A stretch of 64,000 bases of DNA. Origin: Halobacillus fulvus. GTDB taxonomy: Bacteria > Bacillota > Bacilli > Bacillales > Halobacillaceae. The translations under genes were made by a program, and so were the position numbers. Under the pieces are notes generated by a model that saw only the letters and a program-made list of their open reading frames with translations, had not been told where the DNA came from and ran no database searches. Positions 24,235 through 34,266 of this stretch are shown piece after piece (position 1 is the stretch's first letter; each line of letters opens with the position of its first letter). The DNA lies in the NCBI GenBank assembly GCA_004078665.1, contig SCFO01000002.1, positions 310,001-374,000 on the forward strand, in the 5' to 3' direction.

Positions 24235-25071
24235 ATGAGCTATCGAGATTCGAAAGAAAACGAAAATGTGCATACTGATTTTAAAGAAAAAATGACATAC
24301 GGAGAATACTTGAAGCTTGATGACTTATTATCAGCACAAGAAAGGCTATCCTCTCATCACGATGAAATGCTGTTCATCATCATCCATCAAGTCAGTGAGC
24401 TTTGGATGAAGCTGATTCTCCATGAACTTAAAGCCTCCATAGATTCGATACGCACCGGAGATTTGCAGTCCGCTTTTAAAATGCTGGCGAGGGTATCGAA
24501 TATCCAGACTCAAATCATTCATGCGTGGGACGTACTTGCTACACTCACACCAGCCGAGTATATCGAATTCCGCGATCAGCTTGGACAGGCTTCCGGATTT
24601 CAGTCTTATCAATACCGCATGGTGGAGTTTGCTCTTGGATATAAATCTCCGCACGTTCTTAAGATTTACGAAAAAGACCCCGCTTTACATGAGCAATTGA
24701 AAGAGGCTTATCAGGCTCCTAGTATTTATGATGTAGCGATTGAGAAACTTTTCGAAGCAGGCTTCGATATCAACCCTGAATTAGCCTCGAGAGATTTTAC
24801 AAAAGTATACGAAGCGGATCCGACGGTAGAGGCTGCGTGGCGGAAAGTCTATAAAAACGTCGATCAGTACTGGGAGCTTTATCAACTAGCTGAAAAGCTT
24901 GTAGATATAGAAGACTGGCTACAGCAATGGCGGTTCAGGCATATGAAGACAGTTGAGCGAATCATCGGTCATAAGATGGGAACGGGGGGTTCTTCAGGTG
25001 TCGGGTATTTGAAAAAGGTTTTAGACCACCGATTTTTTCCTGAATTATGGGACGTTCGAACGACTTTATAA
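24235..25071 (+). CDS. kynA: tryptophan 2,3-dioxygenase
   Basis: The 278-residue haem enzyme opens the indole ring of tryptophan to N-formylkynurenine. Features are [13 protein letters not shown], the substrate-site motif [33 protein letters not shown], and the haem-ligand region [20 protein letters not shown] followed by GSSGVGYL. All expected blocks are present. The ATG follows AAGGAGAG. Kynurenine formamidase (kynB) and kynureninase (kynU), usually next to it, are not in this window, so the rest of the pathway must lie elsewhere or be absent. The collapsed repeat B lies in its upstream gap. Confidence 0.95.
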   Translation: MSYRDSKENENVHTDFKEKMTYGEYLKLDDLLSAQERLSSHHDEMLFIIIHQVSELWMKLILHELKASIDSIRTGDLQSAFKMLARVSNIQTQIIHAWDVLATLTPAEYIEFRDQLGQASGFQSYQYRMVEFALGYKSPHVLKIYEKDPALHEQLKEAYQAPSIYDVAIEKLFEAGFDINPELASRDFTKVYEADPTVEAAWRKVYKNVDQYWELYQLAEKLVDIEDWLQQWRFRHMKTVERIIGHKMGTGGSSGVGYLKKVLDHRFFPELWDVRTTL

Positions 25072-25161
25072 TGAAAAAATCGTAAATTAACGAAACGATT
25101 AAATCGTCATTACATTTATGTTACAATAGACTGTATGAAAAATAGACAAAGAGGTACAGTG

Positions 25162-26496
25162 ATGAAACAGTCTACCCTGTATATAACGACGATTGCTTTA
25201 CTTTTGCTGACGGCATGCTCGTTTATGGCGAGCGCAGATGAGGGACAAAAGAAAAATGCAGAACCTTATTATGATATAGAAATGAAAACGGACATCGTGG
25301 AGTACGAAGAGTACCATATGACCACGCACTATCCGCAAACAATCAATAACCAAATCAATCAAACCATTAAAGATTATATTAATCAAAGAGAATCGGATTT
25401 CAAGCAAATGAGTTATCACGCACTTTCCGAGGGTAAAGAAAGTCCTTCTCACGAGCTTCATATCGACTTTGAAGTGCTGCATCAAGACGGATTTTTCTTT
25501 GTCGTACGTTTTACTGAAAAGATAGACGTAGGACAAGAGCCGATTGTGAGTCAGGAGATCATGAACTTTGAGAAGAAGTCAGGAAATCAGGTGACGAATG
25601 ACCAGTTATTCGAAGAGGGAGCGGATTATTCCGAAGCTCTTGCTGAATGGACGAAAGAAAAAGTGTCTGCCAGTTTGAGAGAGGAATGGGAAGCCATTCC
25701 TTCTTTACAGGCAACCCCTGAAAATTATGAGAACGTTGCCTGGACGGATCAAGGCCTAATGCTTTATATGCCGACTTCCCAGGATATATCGGTTGAGGGT
25801 GTCCTACTCGATCAGCCGGAGATTAGAAAATGGCTTCATTCGGATTATCAGGAGCTTTTTCTGAATACTGAACCACAAGCAGAGCCTTCTGACCGTGAAG
25901 CTTCCAAGCAGACGAAAGGCGTTCAAGATCTTGCGGTGAGAAAAAGCAGTTCACAGAAGAGGATTGCCCTGACATTTGATGATGGTCCCCACCCTGAATA
26001 CACGCGTCAGGTGCTGGATGTTTTAGCGGAACATGACGCGAAAGCTACCTTTTTTATGATTGGAAAGCGCGTGCGCTATTATCCTGAAACAGCTCGCGAA
26101 GTCGCTGAACAGGGGCATGAAATCGGAAATCACACGTGGGACCACCCGAGGTTGACCGGACTTGAGCAAGCAGAGGTCGAAAAACAAATATCAGCGGCTC
26201 AATCTGTCATCAAGGAGACGACAGGGGAGACCCCTTCCGTGATTCGGTACCCGTTCGGAGAAAAACCGTTGTATTCGGAGCACGAAAACCTTGAGACAGT
26301 AGAGTGGACAAGCAGTGTTGAGAATTGGAATGAGAAGGCTCCAGATACAATAGCTACTCAGCTTCTTTCGGATGTGGAGGACGGATCTGTTTTGTTGATG
26401 TATGATCTACATCCATCGATGATTGAGGCTCTGGAAATTGTTGTGGAACGCTTGGCTGACGAAGGATATCAGTTTGTCACAGTCAGTGAACTTTAA
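25162..26496 (+). CDS. pdaC: PdaC-like polysaccharide deacetylase lipoprotein
   Basis: The 444-residue protein starts with a lipoprotein signal (lipobox LTAC, Cys19). A DUF4163/DUF3298 (RsiV-like) region follows (about 35-235), then a NodB carbohydrate esterase domain (about 265-440). NodB motifs are TFDDGPHPEYT, HEIGNHTWDHPRL, RYPFGE and MYDLHPSM, so the metal-binding Asp-His-His set is intact. This domain order is that of B. subtilis PdaC, which de-N-acetylates peptidoglycan and raises lysozyme resistance. It acts outside the membrane. The ATG at 25162 follows AGAGGTACAGTG. Monocistronic, ending in a bidirectional terminator. Confidence 0.88.
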   Translation: MKQSTLYITTIALLLLTACSFMASADEGQKKNAEPYYDIEMKTDIVEYEEYHMTTHYPQTINNQINQTIKDYINQRESDFKQMSYHALSEGKESPSHELHIDFEVLHQDGFFFVVRFTEKIDVGQEPIVSQEIMNFEKKSGNQVTNDQLFEEGADYSEALAEWTKEKVSASLREEWEAIPSLQATPENYENVAWTDQGLMLYMPTSQDISVEGVLLDQPEIRKWLHSDYQELFLNTEPQAEPSDREASKQTKGVQDLAVRKSSSQKRIALTFDDGPHPEYTRQVLDVLAEHDAKATFFMIGKRVRYYPETAREVAEQGHEIGNHTWDHPRLTGLEQAEVEKQISAAQSVIKETTGETPSVIRYPFGEKPLYSEHENLETVEWTSSVENWNEKAPDTIATQLLSDVEDGSVLLMYDLHPSMIEALEIVVERLADEGYQFVTVSEL

Positions 26497-26504
26497 ATAC
26501 GAAA

Positions 26505-26543
26505 AAATCAAGCCTGCGATCAGATTCGCAGGCTTGATTTTTT
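26505..26543. terminator. bidirectional terminator
   Basis: AAATCAAGCCTGCGA and TCGCAGGCTTGATTT form a perfect 15-bp stem with T-runs on both strands, between pdaC and metX. Confidence 0.9.
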
Positions 26544-26572
26544 TGTTTTACGATTTCCAGTTGGGTTTGGGG

Positions 26573-27625
26573 TTACTCCAAATGCTTCTGGATGATATCT
26601 CCCCATCGCTCGAATTCTACTAGAAATCCGTCGTGACCGTAATCAGTCGAAATATGCTCGTGGCGTCCGTTTGGGACGTGCTCCGTAAAATGGGCGATGA
26701 TATCGCGGGGATACAGAAGGTCGTGCTCGAAGCTGATCGTCAATATAGGAGCTTTGTATTGTCCGGCAGCTTGAGTCCATCCGTTTCTGTCCCTACCAAT
26801 GTCGTGATGGTTCATCGCTTCTAATAAATATAAGTAACTGTTAGCGTCAAAGCGTTCTTTTATTTTGTCGCCCTGATAATCGAGGTAGGACTGGATTTCA
26901 TATGTGGAAAGGTCCTGCTGACTGCGGTCGAACCTTTTTTCAAATAGTTTGCCGCTTCTATAGGTGACCATTCCTGTCATCCGTGCAATCTCAAAGCCTT
27001 GCAGCTTTTCATTCGAATCATAATCCCCGTCATTAAAATGAGGGTCATCCTTGATCGCTCTTGCTCCGATGTGGTTAAAAGCAATCCCGTAGTCTGTAAG
27101 TTGAGGCGTGGCGGCCAGTATAATTAGACGCTTCATAAACTCCGGGTATAACAAACCCCACTCGTACGTCTGCATTCCTCCAAGGGACCCGCCAGCTACC
27201 GCGTGGACATGATCGATGTCTAACTGTTTGAGTGCCTCATACTGCGCGTGAACCATATCTCGTATTGTAACTTTAGGAAAGTCGAGGCGGTAGGGTTTCC
27301 CTGTGTCCGGATTGATGCTAGCAGGACCTGTCGAGCCGTGGCATCCTCCGAGAACGTTGAACGTAATCACCTGATAGCGGGTTGTATCAATCGGGGAATG
27401 TTCACCCGCAAGGCCAGCCCACCAGCCTGGCAAGTCGTCCGAACCGATAGCAAATTGATTCCCCGTCAATGCGTGGCAAACGAGGACCACCGGTGCATCA
27501 GGTGGTCCGAAACGTTCATAGGCGAGTTCGACATGAGAGAGCGTTTGTCCGCACTCGAACGTAAAAGATCCGATCGCTACCGTTTTTGTTTCTGGTTGAT
27601 AGCTGGTGGGGTTTTTCAATGACAT
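26573..27625 (-). CDS. metX: homoserine O-acetyltransferase MetX
   Basis: The 350-residue alpha/beta hydrolase activates homoserine for methionine synthesis. Hallmarks are CHALTGNQFA, GWWAGLAG, NVLGGCHGSTGP, the nucleophile elbow GGSLGGMQ, and the Asp and His of the triad near FEHDLLYP and YGHDGFLVE. Whether the acyl donor is acetyl- or succinyl-CoA cannot be settled by eye. The ATG follows GGGAGGAGG. It lies 60 bp after metY on the same strand, under the same SAM riboswitch. It supplies O-acetylhomoserine to MetY. Confidence 0.93.
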   Translation of the reverse strand: MSLKNPTSYQPETKTVAIGSFTFECGQTLSHVELAYERFGPPDAPVVLVCHALTGNQFAIGSDDLPGWWAGLAGEHSPIDTTRYQVITFNVLGGCHGSTGPASINPDTGKPYRLDFPKVTIRDMVHAQYEALKQLDIDHVHAVAGGSLGGMQTYEWGLLYPEFMKRLIILAATPQLTDYGIAFNHIGARAIKDDPHFNDGDYDSNEKLQGFEIARMTGMVTYRSGKLFEKRFDRSQQDLSTYEIQSYLDYQGDKIKERFDANSYLYLLEAMNHHDIGRDRNGWTQAAGQYKAPILTISFEHDLLYPRDIIAHFTEHVPNGRHEHISTDYGHDGFLVEFERWGDIIQKHLE

Positions 27626-27685
27626 TGAATAGAGACCTCCTCCCGTTATGGGTTAGTAGAAAGTGAAATGCCATGCTCTCCAATC

Positions 27686-29410
<1,725 letters not shown>

Positions 29411-29442
29411 CTAGGAGCTCCTGTGGTCAGAAGCGGAAGAAA

Positions 29443-29476
29443 TAAAAAACCTCTTCTTAAAAGTTAAGAAGAGGTT
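29443..29476 (-). terminator. SAM riboswitch terminator
   Basis: AACCTCTTCTTAA pairs with TTAAGAAGAGGTT, followed on the minus strand by TTTTTTATTT. It is the expression platform of the riboswitch. Confidence 0.9.
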
Positions 29477-29492
29477 GGATGGTTAGGTTCCT

Positions 29493-29605
29493 CCCCTTAT
29501 CTTTCAGATCAATCGACCTGTAGGATGTAGCACCTTTTCAAGATACGTACCTTGAAGGTTGCCGGGCGTCATAGGGCCTAGTCCCTCTGCCACTCGCGAT
29601 AAGAG
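29493..29605 (-). ncRNA. SAM-I riboswitch (S-box) of metYX
   Basis: On the minus strand the conserved S-box order is present: CTCTTATCGCGAGTGGCAGA, then GGGACTAGGCCCTATGACG, CCCGGCAACC, a variable P3 arm with GGTGCTACATCC, and the closing GATAAGGGG. SAM binding should favour the downstream terminator and shut off metY-metX. Confidence 0.97.
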
Positions 29606-29641
29606 TCTTTCAAATATTCAGTTAACTTACAGTTGATAAAA

Positions 29642-29670
29642 ATTATATAGCCGCAAAGGGAAAAAGTCAA
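29642..29670 (-). promoter_or_regulatory. promoter of the metYX operon
   Basis: TTGACT, 17 nt, TATAAT on the minus strand, about 36 bp before the riboswitch. Confidence 0.85.
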
Positions 29671-29722
29671 ACCATTTTTCAAAAGAAAAGGCTCTGTTAA
29701 AACTTAGTGTTGATACTAGAGA

Positions 29723-29892
29723 GTTCCCGTTATTCATTTCAGATCTTGGAGGAACGGGAAATCACTCGCTTTCCATGGGCGGGCGCTGAGCTTCCTCGTC
29801 ACAGGGCTCCTGCGGGATCTCAGCCTGCCCTTTCCTCCCCATAGGAGTCTCGCCATTTCCCGCTCCTCCTGCCACGATGAGTAAACGGAAAC
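29723..29892 (-). repeat. dispersed fold-back element, copy C
   Basis: Ends GTTCCCGTT and AACGGAAAC; inner arms GGAGGAACGGGAAAT and ATTTCCCGCTCCTCC. The interior, read on the minus strand, has GCGAGACTCCTATGGGG, GGCTGAGATCCCGCAGGAGC, GACGAGGAAGCTCAGCG and CATGGAAAGCGAG. 170 bp, essentially full length, between metYX and the DUF2188 gene. Confidence 0.9.
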
Positions 29893-30044
29893 ATCTAGGG
29901 AAAGTTTTGGCTGACACTTTTCAAAGGAGATCTCATCCTTAGATGGTGTCCGAGTGCTTAGCATGAAAAAAAAGCATTTTCTTTACAAGCCTTGAAGCTA
30001 TATTTCAAAACATTGTTCCTTGTTTTTTCGAATGAAAGAGCAGG

Positions 30045-30070
30045 TTTCAGAAAGTCGGCGGGTGGGAATG
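30045..30070 (+). promoter_or_regulatory. possible SigB-type promoter
   Basis: GTTTCA, 14 nt, GGGAAT resembles the general-stress SigB promoter (GTTTAA-N12-15-GGGTAT) and lies 31 bp before the DUF2188 gene. Confidence 0.45.
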
Positions 30071-30101
30071 GTTTACCAAGTATCGGAAAAGGAGTGTATC
30101 A

Positions 30102-30302
30102 ATGATGAAGGAATACAGTGTAGTACCTAATAAAGACGTTACAGGCTGGTACGTGAAAATTGAAGATGTAGCCCCGACGGACCTTTACGATGAGCGGGAT
30201 ACAGCTGTTGCGAAAGCAGAGGAGCTGGCAAACAGCAATAAGCCGAGCCGATTGCTGATCATGGATCAGAATCATGAAGTAGAAGAGGAACGCAAATTTT
30301 AA
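30102..30302 (+). CDS. DUF2188 family small protein
   Basis: The 66-residue acidic protein has the DUF2188 pattern: YSVVPNKDVTGWYVKIEDV followed by RDTAVAKAEELANSNKPSRL and a final short strand (LLIMDQNHEVEEE). Function unknown. Two ATGs are adjacent; AAAGGAG lies 8-11 nt upstream of both. It is alone, with a terminator 19 nt downstream. The upstream SigB-like promoter suggests stress expression, which is inference. Confidence 0.82.
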   Translation: MMKEYSVVPNKDVTGWYVKIEDVAPTDLYDERDTAVAKAEELANSNKPSRLLIMDQNHEVEEERKF

Positions 30303-30320
30303 ATATTCATTATGACAAGG

Positions 30321-30349
30321 AACTGCCTGACGACGATCAGGCAGTTTTT
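30321..30349 (+). terminator. terminator of the DUF2188 gene
   Basis: AACTGCCTGA pairs with TCAGGCAGTT followed by TTT. Confidence 0.85.
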
Positions 30350-30420
30350 GTTTGGCATCAAAAGCAAAACGTGGTTACGATAAAAGAAAGAAATGAACAA
30401 TCGAGGAAAAGGTGAACGAA

Positions 30421-31638
30421 ATGGAATCTTTTGATGTCATCATTGTCGGAGCCAGGGTTGCAGGCTCAAGTTTAGCTGTTTTATTGGGGAAGCAGGGAAA
30501 GAAAGTGCTTTTGATCGATAAGGCCTCCTTTCCAAGTGATACGCTTTCCACTCATCATATGTCGCACTTAGACTATTTAAAGCGTTTGGATGTGCTCGAA
30601 GAGGTGGAAGCATCCGGACTGAGAAAAATTGAACGGATGCGCACACATGTGGGAGAAAGTTTTGTAGAAGGGCCAAGAGCTTCCTACACCATCATTCCGA
30701 GGCGCGATCATCTGGATGCGATTTTACTTCATAAAGCGAGACAATATAGTGACGTGCGAGAGCAGTGTTCTGTCCGGGAGTTGTTGTGGGACGACGGTGA
30801 AGTGTGTGGGGTCGTCACGCGTGATAGAGAAGGTCGTGAACAGCGTATTTTTGCCGATTGGGTCGTTGGAGCTGATGGCAAGAATTCGAACATCGCCCGC
30901 TGGGTAGATGCCGAGATATATCATGCCGAACCACCCTTGCGCCCGGTCCTTTATGGATATTATGAAGGGGTCAAACCTTTGGAAAGACCGGCTACTGAAA
31001 TCTTTCTCCACGAAGGTCGCATCGGATTCCTGTTTCCAATGGAAGAAGGGAGAGACTGTTTAGGGATTGAAATTCATCCCGGTGAGTTCAAGGATATGAT
31101 GGCATCGCCACGGGAACATTTTGAAGCGATGTATCGTCAGTTATATGGAATGGATGAGCGTTTGAGAGACGCATCCTTACAGGGGAAAATCATCGGTACT
31201 CCAGGCATGCCGAACCATTTCCGTCAATCGTACGGAAAAGGATGGATCCTAATCGGCGATGCGGCTCACAGTAAGGATCCTTCTACAGGTCTCGGAATCA
31301 ATGATGCGTTTATGCAGTCGTTCCTGCTTGCGGAAGCTTTTGAAAAAATGGAAGCTGGGGCAGGGGGAAAAAGCGTACTTCAGGAATATCAGAAGAAACG
31401 CGATCAGCAATTGCTTCCAGGGTTTCAATTGACGCTGGATTATATCCATTCGTTAAAAAAATGGACGCAAAATGAAGTGGCCTTATTCCAGGCGATGGCC
31501 TCCAATCCTATGGTCTGGAATAAGATTGCGCCAAGCTTATCCAATCACTTGAAAAAAGAAGCAGAGGACATTCCACTCCTTTACCAATCCGTCATCATGG
31601 AGGCGGAAGCTTTTGGATATCGGAAAGAAGGAGAGTAA
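30421..31638 (+). CDS. FAD-dependent monooxygenase/reductase (PHBH fold)
   Basis: The 405-residue flavoprotein has the dinucleotide-binding start DVIIVGARVAGSSLAVLL, in which the GxGxxG motif is altered to GARVAG. The NADPH/FAD DG-type motif is in DWVVGADGKNSNIARWV, and the second FAD block is GWILIGDAAHSKDPSTGLGI. This is the para-hydroxybenzoate hydroxylase/geranylgeranyl reductase group; the substrate cannot be told. ATG at 30421 follows AAAAGGTGAACGAA; a GTG at 30412 overlaps the ribosome site. It is followed 39 bp later by a gene of unknown function, probably in the same operon. Confidence 0.85.
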   Translation: MESFDVIIVGARVAGSSLAVLLGKQGKKVLLIDKASFPSDTLSTHHMSHLDYLKRLDVLEEVEASGLRKIERMRTHVGESFVEGPRASYTIIPRRDHLDAILLHKARQYSDVREQCSVRELLWDDGEVCGVVTRDREGREQRIFADWVVGADGKNSNIARWVDAEIYHAEPPLRPVLYGYYEGVKPLERPATEIFLHEGRIGFLFPMEEGRDCLGIEIHPGEFKDMMASPREHFEAMYRQLYGMDERLRDASLQGKIIGTPGMPNHFRQSYGKGWILIGDAAHSKDPSTGLGINDAFMQSFLLAEAFEKMEAGAGGKSVLQEYQKKRDQQLLPGFQLTLDYIHSLKKWTQNEVALFQAMASNPMVWNKIAPSLSNHLKKEAEDIPLLYQSVIMEAEAFGYRKEGE

Positions 31639-31677
31639 GAGTCGCGTATCGAAATTCTTTAGTGAGGTGATCGGAAG

Positions 31678-32127
31678 ATGGAATGGACAAAGGAAACTGC
31701 GTATGAAAAAATGCAGGAAATCTATACAGACCGTGTGATGCAGGATGAGAAACGTCGGATCTTTCAGCAGGTATATCGCCATTTAAATGAACATCTCGGT
31801 GATCTTGCGGTGAAATCGGGACTTAAAGAAGAAGCGGAAAAGCAGTTGCGCTACTTTAAAGAATATACGTTCATGCCAGGGGATAACCTCTTCCAGTCGA
31901 TGCGCTATGTGTTCTTTTTAGCTAGAGGGGACCGGAAAGGGGATCAGGCGGAAACGCAGCAGCACCTGAATCGGATTTACCGGTCGTTGTTTCAGCCGGC
32001 TGGTTTGAAAAACCCTTATATTCCGGATTCTTTTTGGGATACGCCTTTAGGTGTTGCTTGTTTAGTAGCGGAGGAAGGGATTGAAGCCGCCTATCCGGTT
32101 CTCGATGAAATGGTAGAGGCCGAATAG
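31678..32127 (+). CDS. hypothetical helical protein
   Basis: The 149-residue cytosolic protein is not a family I recognise. It is predicted to be mostly alpha-helical and charged (many E, K, R), with a conserved-looking stretch NPYIPDSFWDTPLGVACLVAEEG. It shows no signal or membrane segment. It follows the FAD monooxygenase gene by 39 bp and shares its terminator, so a partnership is plausible. The ATG has GAGGTGATCGGA upstream. Confidence 0.75.
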   Translation: MEWTKETAYEKMQEIYTDRVMQDEKRRIFQQVYRHLNEHLGDLAVKSGLKEEAEKQLRYFKEYTFMPGDNLFQSMRYVFFLARGDRKGDQAETQQHLNRIYRSLFQPAGLKNPYIPDSFWDTPLGVACLVAEEGIEAAYPVLDEMVEAE

Positions 32128-32134
32128 CATGAAA

Positions 32135-32166
32135 AAAAGGAGGCGGAATCATGCTCGCCTCCTTTT
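32135..32166. terminator. bidirectional terminator
   Basis: AAAAGGAGGCG pairs with CGCCTCCTTTT; it overlaps the stop codon of the convergent TetR-family gene. Confidence 0.85.
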
Positions 32167-33010
32167 ACATGGAATATATAAACTTTATGTGTGCAGCCGT
32201 ACCGCGGTAGGCATCGTGTTGCTCTAGACGCGAAAGCATGCTAGAAACAATGACACGTCTTGGTTCTTTCTTTTGTAATTCTTCAAGAAGGACAGTGATC
32301 GTCTCTTTCCATTCTCCTTCAGCCTGCTCTTCTAGTTGACGGAGCATATAGTGGAGTTCGTCCTGTTCCTGTTGGTAGAAATCCTCCGGAATAATACGAT
32401 TCATAGTGGTTTCACTGATGACTGGTGCATCATGGTGCTTTTGAAAACCTTCAATAAGGTAGTCTGCCCGTTTCAGCATCGCGCGGGAGAGCTCCCCGAA
32501 ATCCAGCGGAGCGTTCTCAACGATGATCAAATCCATGAAGGACTTGAACATCCCTTGCAGGAGAAGACTGATCTCCCATGCGGCGTCTCCGAGCTCATCT
32601 CCATAAATGGCAAACAGGTGCCGTTTATAAAATAAATACGAATCAAAGCGCATGCCTGTCAGGAACTCTTCGACATTTTCATTAAAAGGAATAGCCTGTT
32701 CCCTGATTTGCATGATGATGAACTCACGGTGAGCAGCAACCTCTTCGAGTGTAATACGAAGCTGCTCAGTGAATGTTGTCCGCGGATCTCGGTGTTCAGC
32801 TTGTACTTCATTGAGCTTGTTCTGTATCCGCTGCACATAATATTTGAAAAGTTCGAGTAGCAGGGCATCCTTTGATTTGAAGTGTAGGTAAAAAGCTCCT
32901 TTAGACATGCCGCATTCGTCGGCAATCTCTTGAACGGATGTCGAGCTGAACCCTTTTTTCGCAAATAGCTTGATCGATGTCTCAATAATATGAATGGATT
33001 TTTGTTCCAT
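32165..33010 (-). CDS. TetR/AcrR family regulator
   Basis: The 281-residue regulator has an N-terminal TetR HTH (about residues 5-50: IIETSIKLFAKKGFSSTSVQ, then EIADECGMSKGAFYLHFKSKD). A long all-helical ligand-binding domain follows. At 281 residues it is larger than typical TetR proteins (~200) and resembles YhgD/YerO-type regulators of efflux genes. Its target is not evident; it is divergent from a renalase-like oxidoreductase gene (230 bp apart). The ATG follows AGGAGTTC. Confidence 0.87.
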   Translation of the reverse strand: MEQKSIHIIETSIKLFAKKGFSSTSVQEIADECGMSKGAFYLHFKSKDALLLELFKYYVQRIQNKLNEVQAEHRDPRTTFTEQLRITLEEVAAHREFIIMQIREQAIPFNENVEEFLTGMRFDSYLFYKRHLFAIYGDELGDAAWEISLLLQGMFKSFMDLIIVENAPLDFGELSRAMLKRADYLIEGFQKHHDAPVISETTMNRIIPEDFYQQEQDELHYMLRQLEEQAEGEWKETITVLLEELQKKEPRRVIVSSMLSRLEQHDAYRGTAAHIKFIYSM

Positions 33011-33239
33011 ATAAATGAACTCCTTTTTTCTCTGTGCCCGTCATTCCTGTGAAAAGTATAAAGTGTTCCCGGTGGAAAGACAAGCAACCTCGGGTCTCCA
33101 TTTTTTGCTGTGAAAAGACGGAAGAGACGAATAAGAAAGGAAACTGTAAAGAAATTTTTCTTGTAAGTCTGGTAAAATAAGAACATCTCATTTTTCTGAG
33201 GTGCGTTATAAGAGCCTTATTGGAGGTGGAGGTATGGGG

Positions 33240-34211
33240 ATGAAAGAAATAACAATCGTCGGTGCAGGTCTCTCTGGCATCACGGCGGCACGATATTTAA
33301 AGGAAAACGGCGTAGAAGACGTCCTTTTAGTGGATAAAGGAAGAAGTGTGGGCGGAAGATTAGCGACGCGCAGAATGGCAGATGGCAAAGCGGATCACGG
33401 GGCTCAATTTTTCACGGTACGTACGAATGAACTCGAGCATGAGGTTCAAGACTGGCTTGGGAACGAGTGGATCAGGAAGTGGTACGGAAATGATTATCCC
33501 CGCTACACGGCTGTCAACGGGATGAACGGTCTCGCGAAGAAGCTAGCAGAAGGGCTGACGGTTTCTCTTGATACAAAGGTAATCAAAATAAAAAAAGAGG
33601 AAAGCGGTTATCGTCTGTTTGATGAAAAAGGAAGGTCGTGGCAGTCGAAGAAAGTCATTCTCACCGTTCCGGTACCACAAACGGTACAGCTCCTTAAAGA
33701 ATCGGAGGTTTCAGTCGGCGATGCCGTTATGAAACAGCTGAAGAGAATCGCATTTCTTCCTACATATGTAGGTTTGTTTCATTTTCAGTCGCCTACATCG
33801 CTCCCTGAAGACGGTCAAATCGATCACGATTTGCCTGATGGTGTGGAGCGGTTAGTGGATCACAAGAAAAAAGGGATTTCGGAAGATACGATTGTCAGTG
33901 TCTATATGACAGGGGACTGGTCAAGACGTCATTTCGGTGATGATTATGTCATGTCCTTAATCAAGGAAAAAACGGAAGACTTTTTTGACTGGTCGAACCT
34001 TGAGTCTGAACAGCTCAAAAAGTGGCGTTATGCTCAGGCAAAAGAAACGTATCCGGCGTCTTACCTTGATCTGCTTGGTGATGGAACGCTTCTGAGTGCG
34101 GGGGATGCCTTTTTAAGACCGGATGATGAAGCAGGACGAACGCGTTTTGAAAGTGCCTATCTCTCTGGTAAAGATGTTTCCCTTTTTCTAACAGGTAACT
34201 CATTTGACTAA
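33240..34211 (+). CDS. renalase-like FAD-dependent amine oxidase family protein
   Basis: The 323-residue flavoprotein begins EITIVGAGLSGITAARYL (FAD-binding GxGxxG) and has the family segment DKGRSVGGRLATRR, then DHGAQFFTV. A C-terminal FAD block, LSAGDAFLRPDDEAGRTRFE, follows. This pattern is that of the renalase-like group (COG3380), whose bacterial members oxidise dihydropyridine-type nicotinamide isomers; the reaction here is inferred only. ATG at 33240 is 7 nt after GGTGGAGG; the ATG at 33234 is very close to it. Single gene, ending in a strong terminator. Confidence 0.85.
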   Translation: MKEITIVGAGLSGITAARYLKENGVEDVLLVDKGRSVGGRLATRRMADGKADHGAQFFTVRTNELEHEVQDWLGNEWIRKWYGNDYPRYTAVNGMNGLAKKLAEGLTVSLDTKVIKIKKEESGYRLFDEKGRSWQSKKVILTVPVPQTVQLLKESEVSVGDAVMKQLKRIAFLPTYVGLFHFQSPTSLPEDGQIDHDLPDGVERLVDHKKKGISEDTIVSVYMTGDWSRRHFGDDYVMSLIKEKTEDFFDWSNLESEQLKKWRYAQAKETYPASYLDLLGDGTLLSAGDAFLRPDDEAGRTRFESAYLSGKDVSLFLTGNSFD

Positions 34212-34222
34212 ACGTTTTATGA

Positions 34223-34262
34223 AAACAACCCCCTGGCCTAATAAATAGCCAAGGGGTTGTTT
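34223..34262. terminator. bidirectional terminator
   Basis: AAACAACCCCCTGGC pairs with GCCAAGGGGTTGTTT, with one mismatch, between convergent genes. Confidence 0.85.
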
Positions 34263-34266
34263 CACT

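Noticed and set aside
29734-29964. Frames inside the fold-back elements
   Set aside because: Long frames in copies C, F and H are by-products of the GC-rich palindromes and are not shared in phase between copies.
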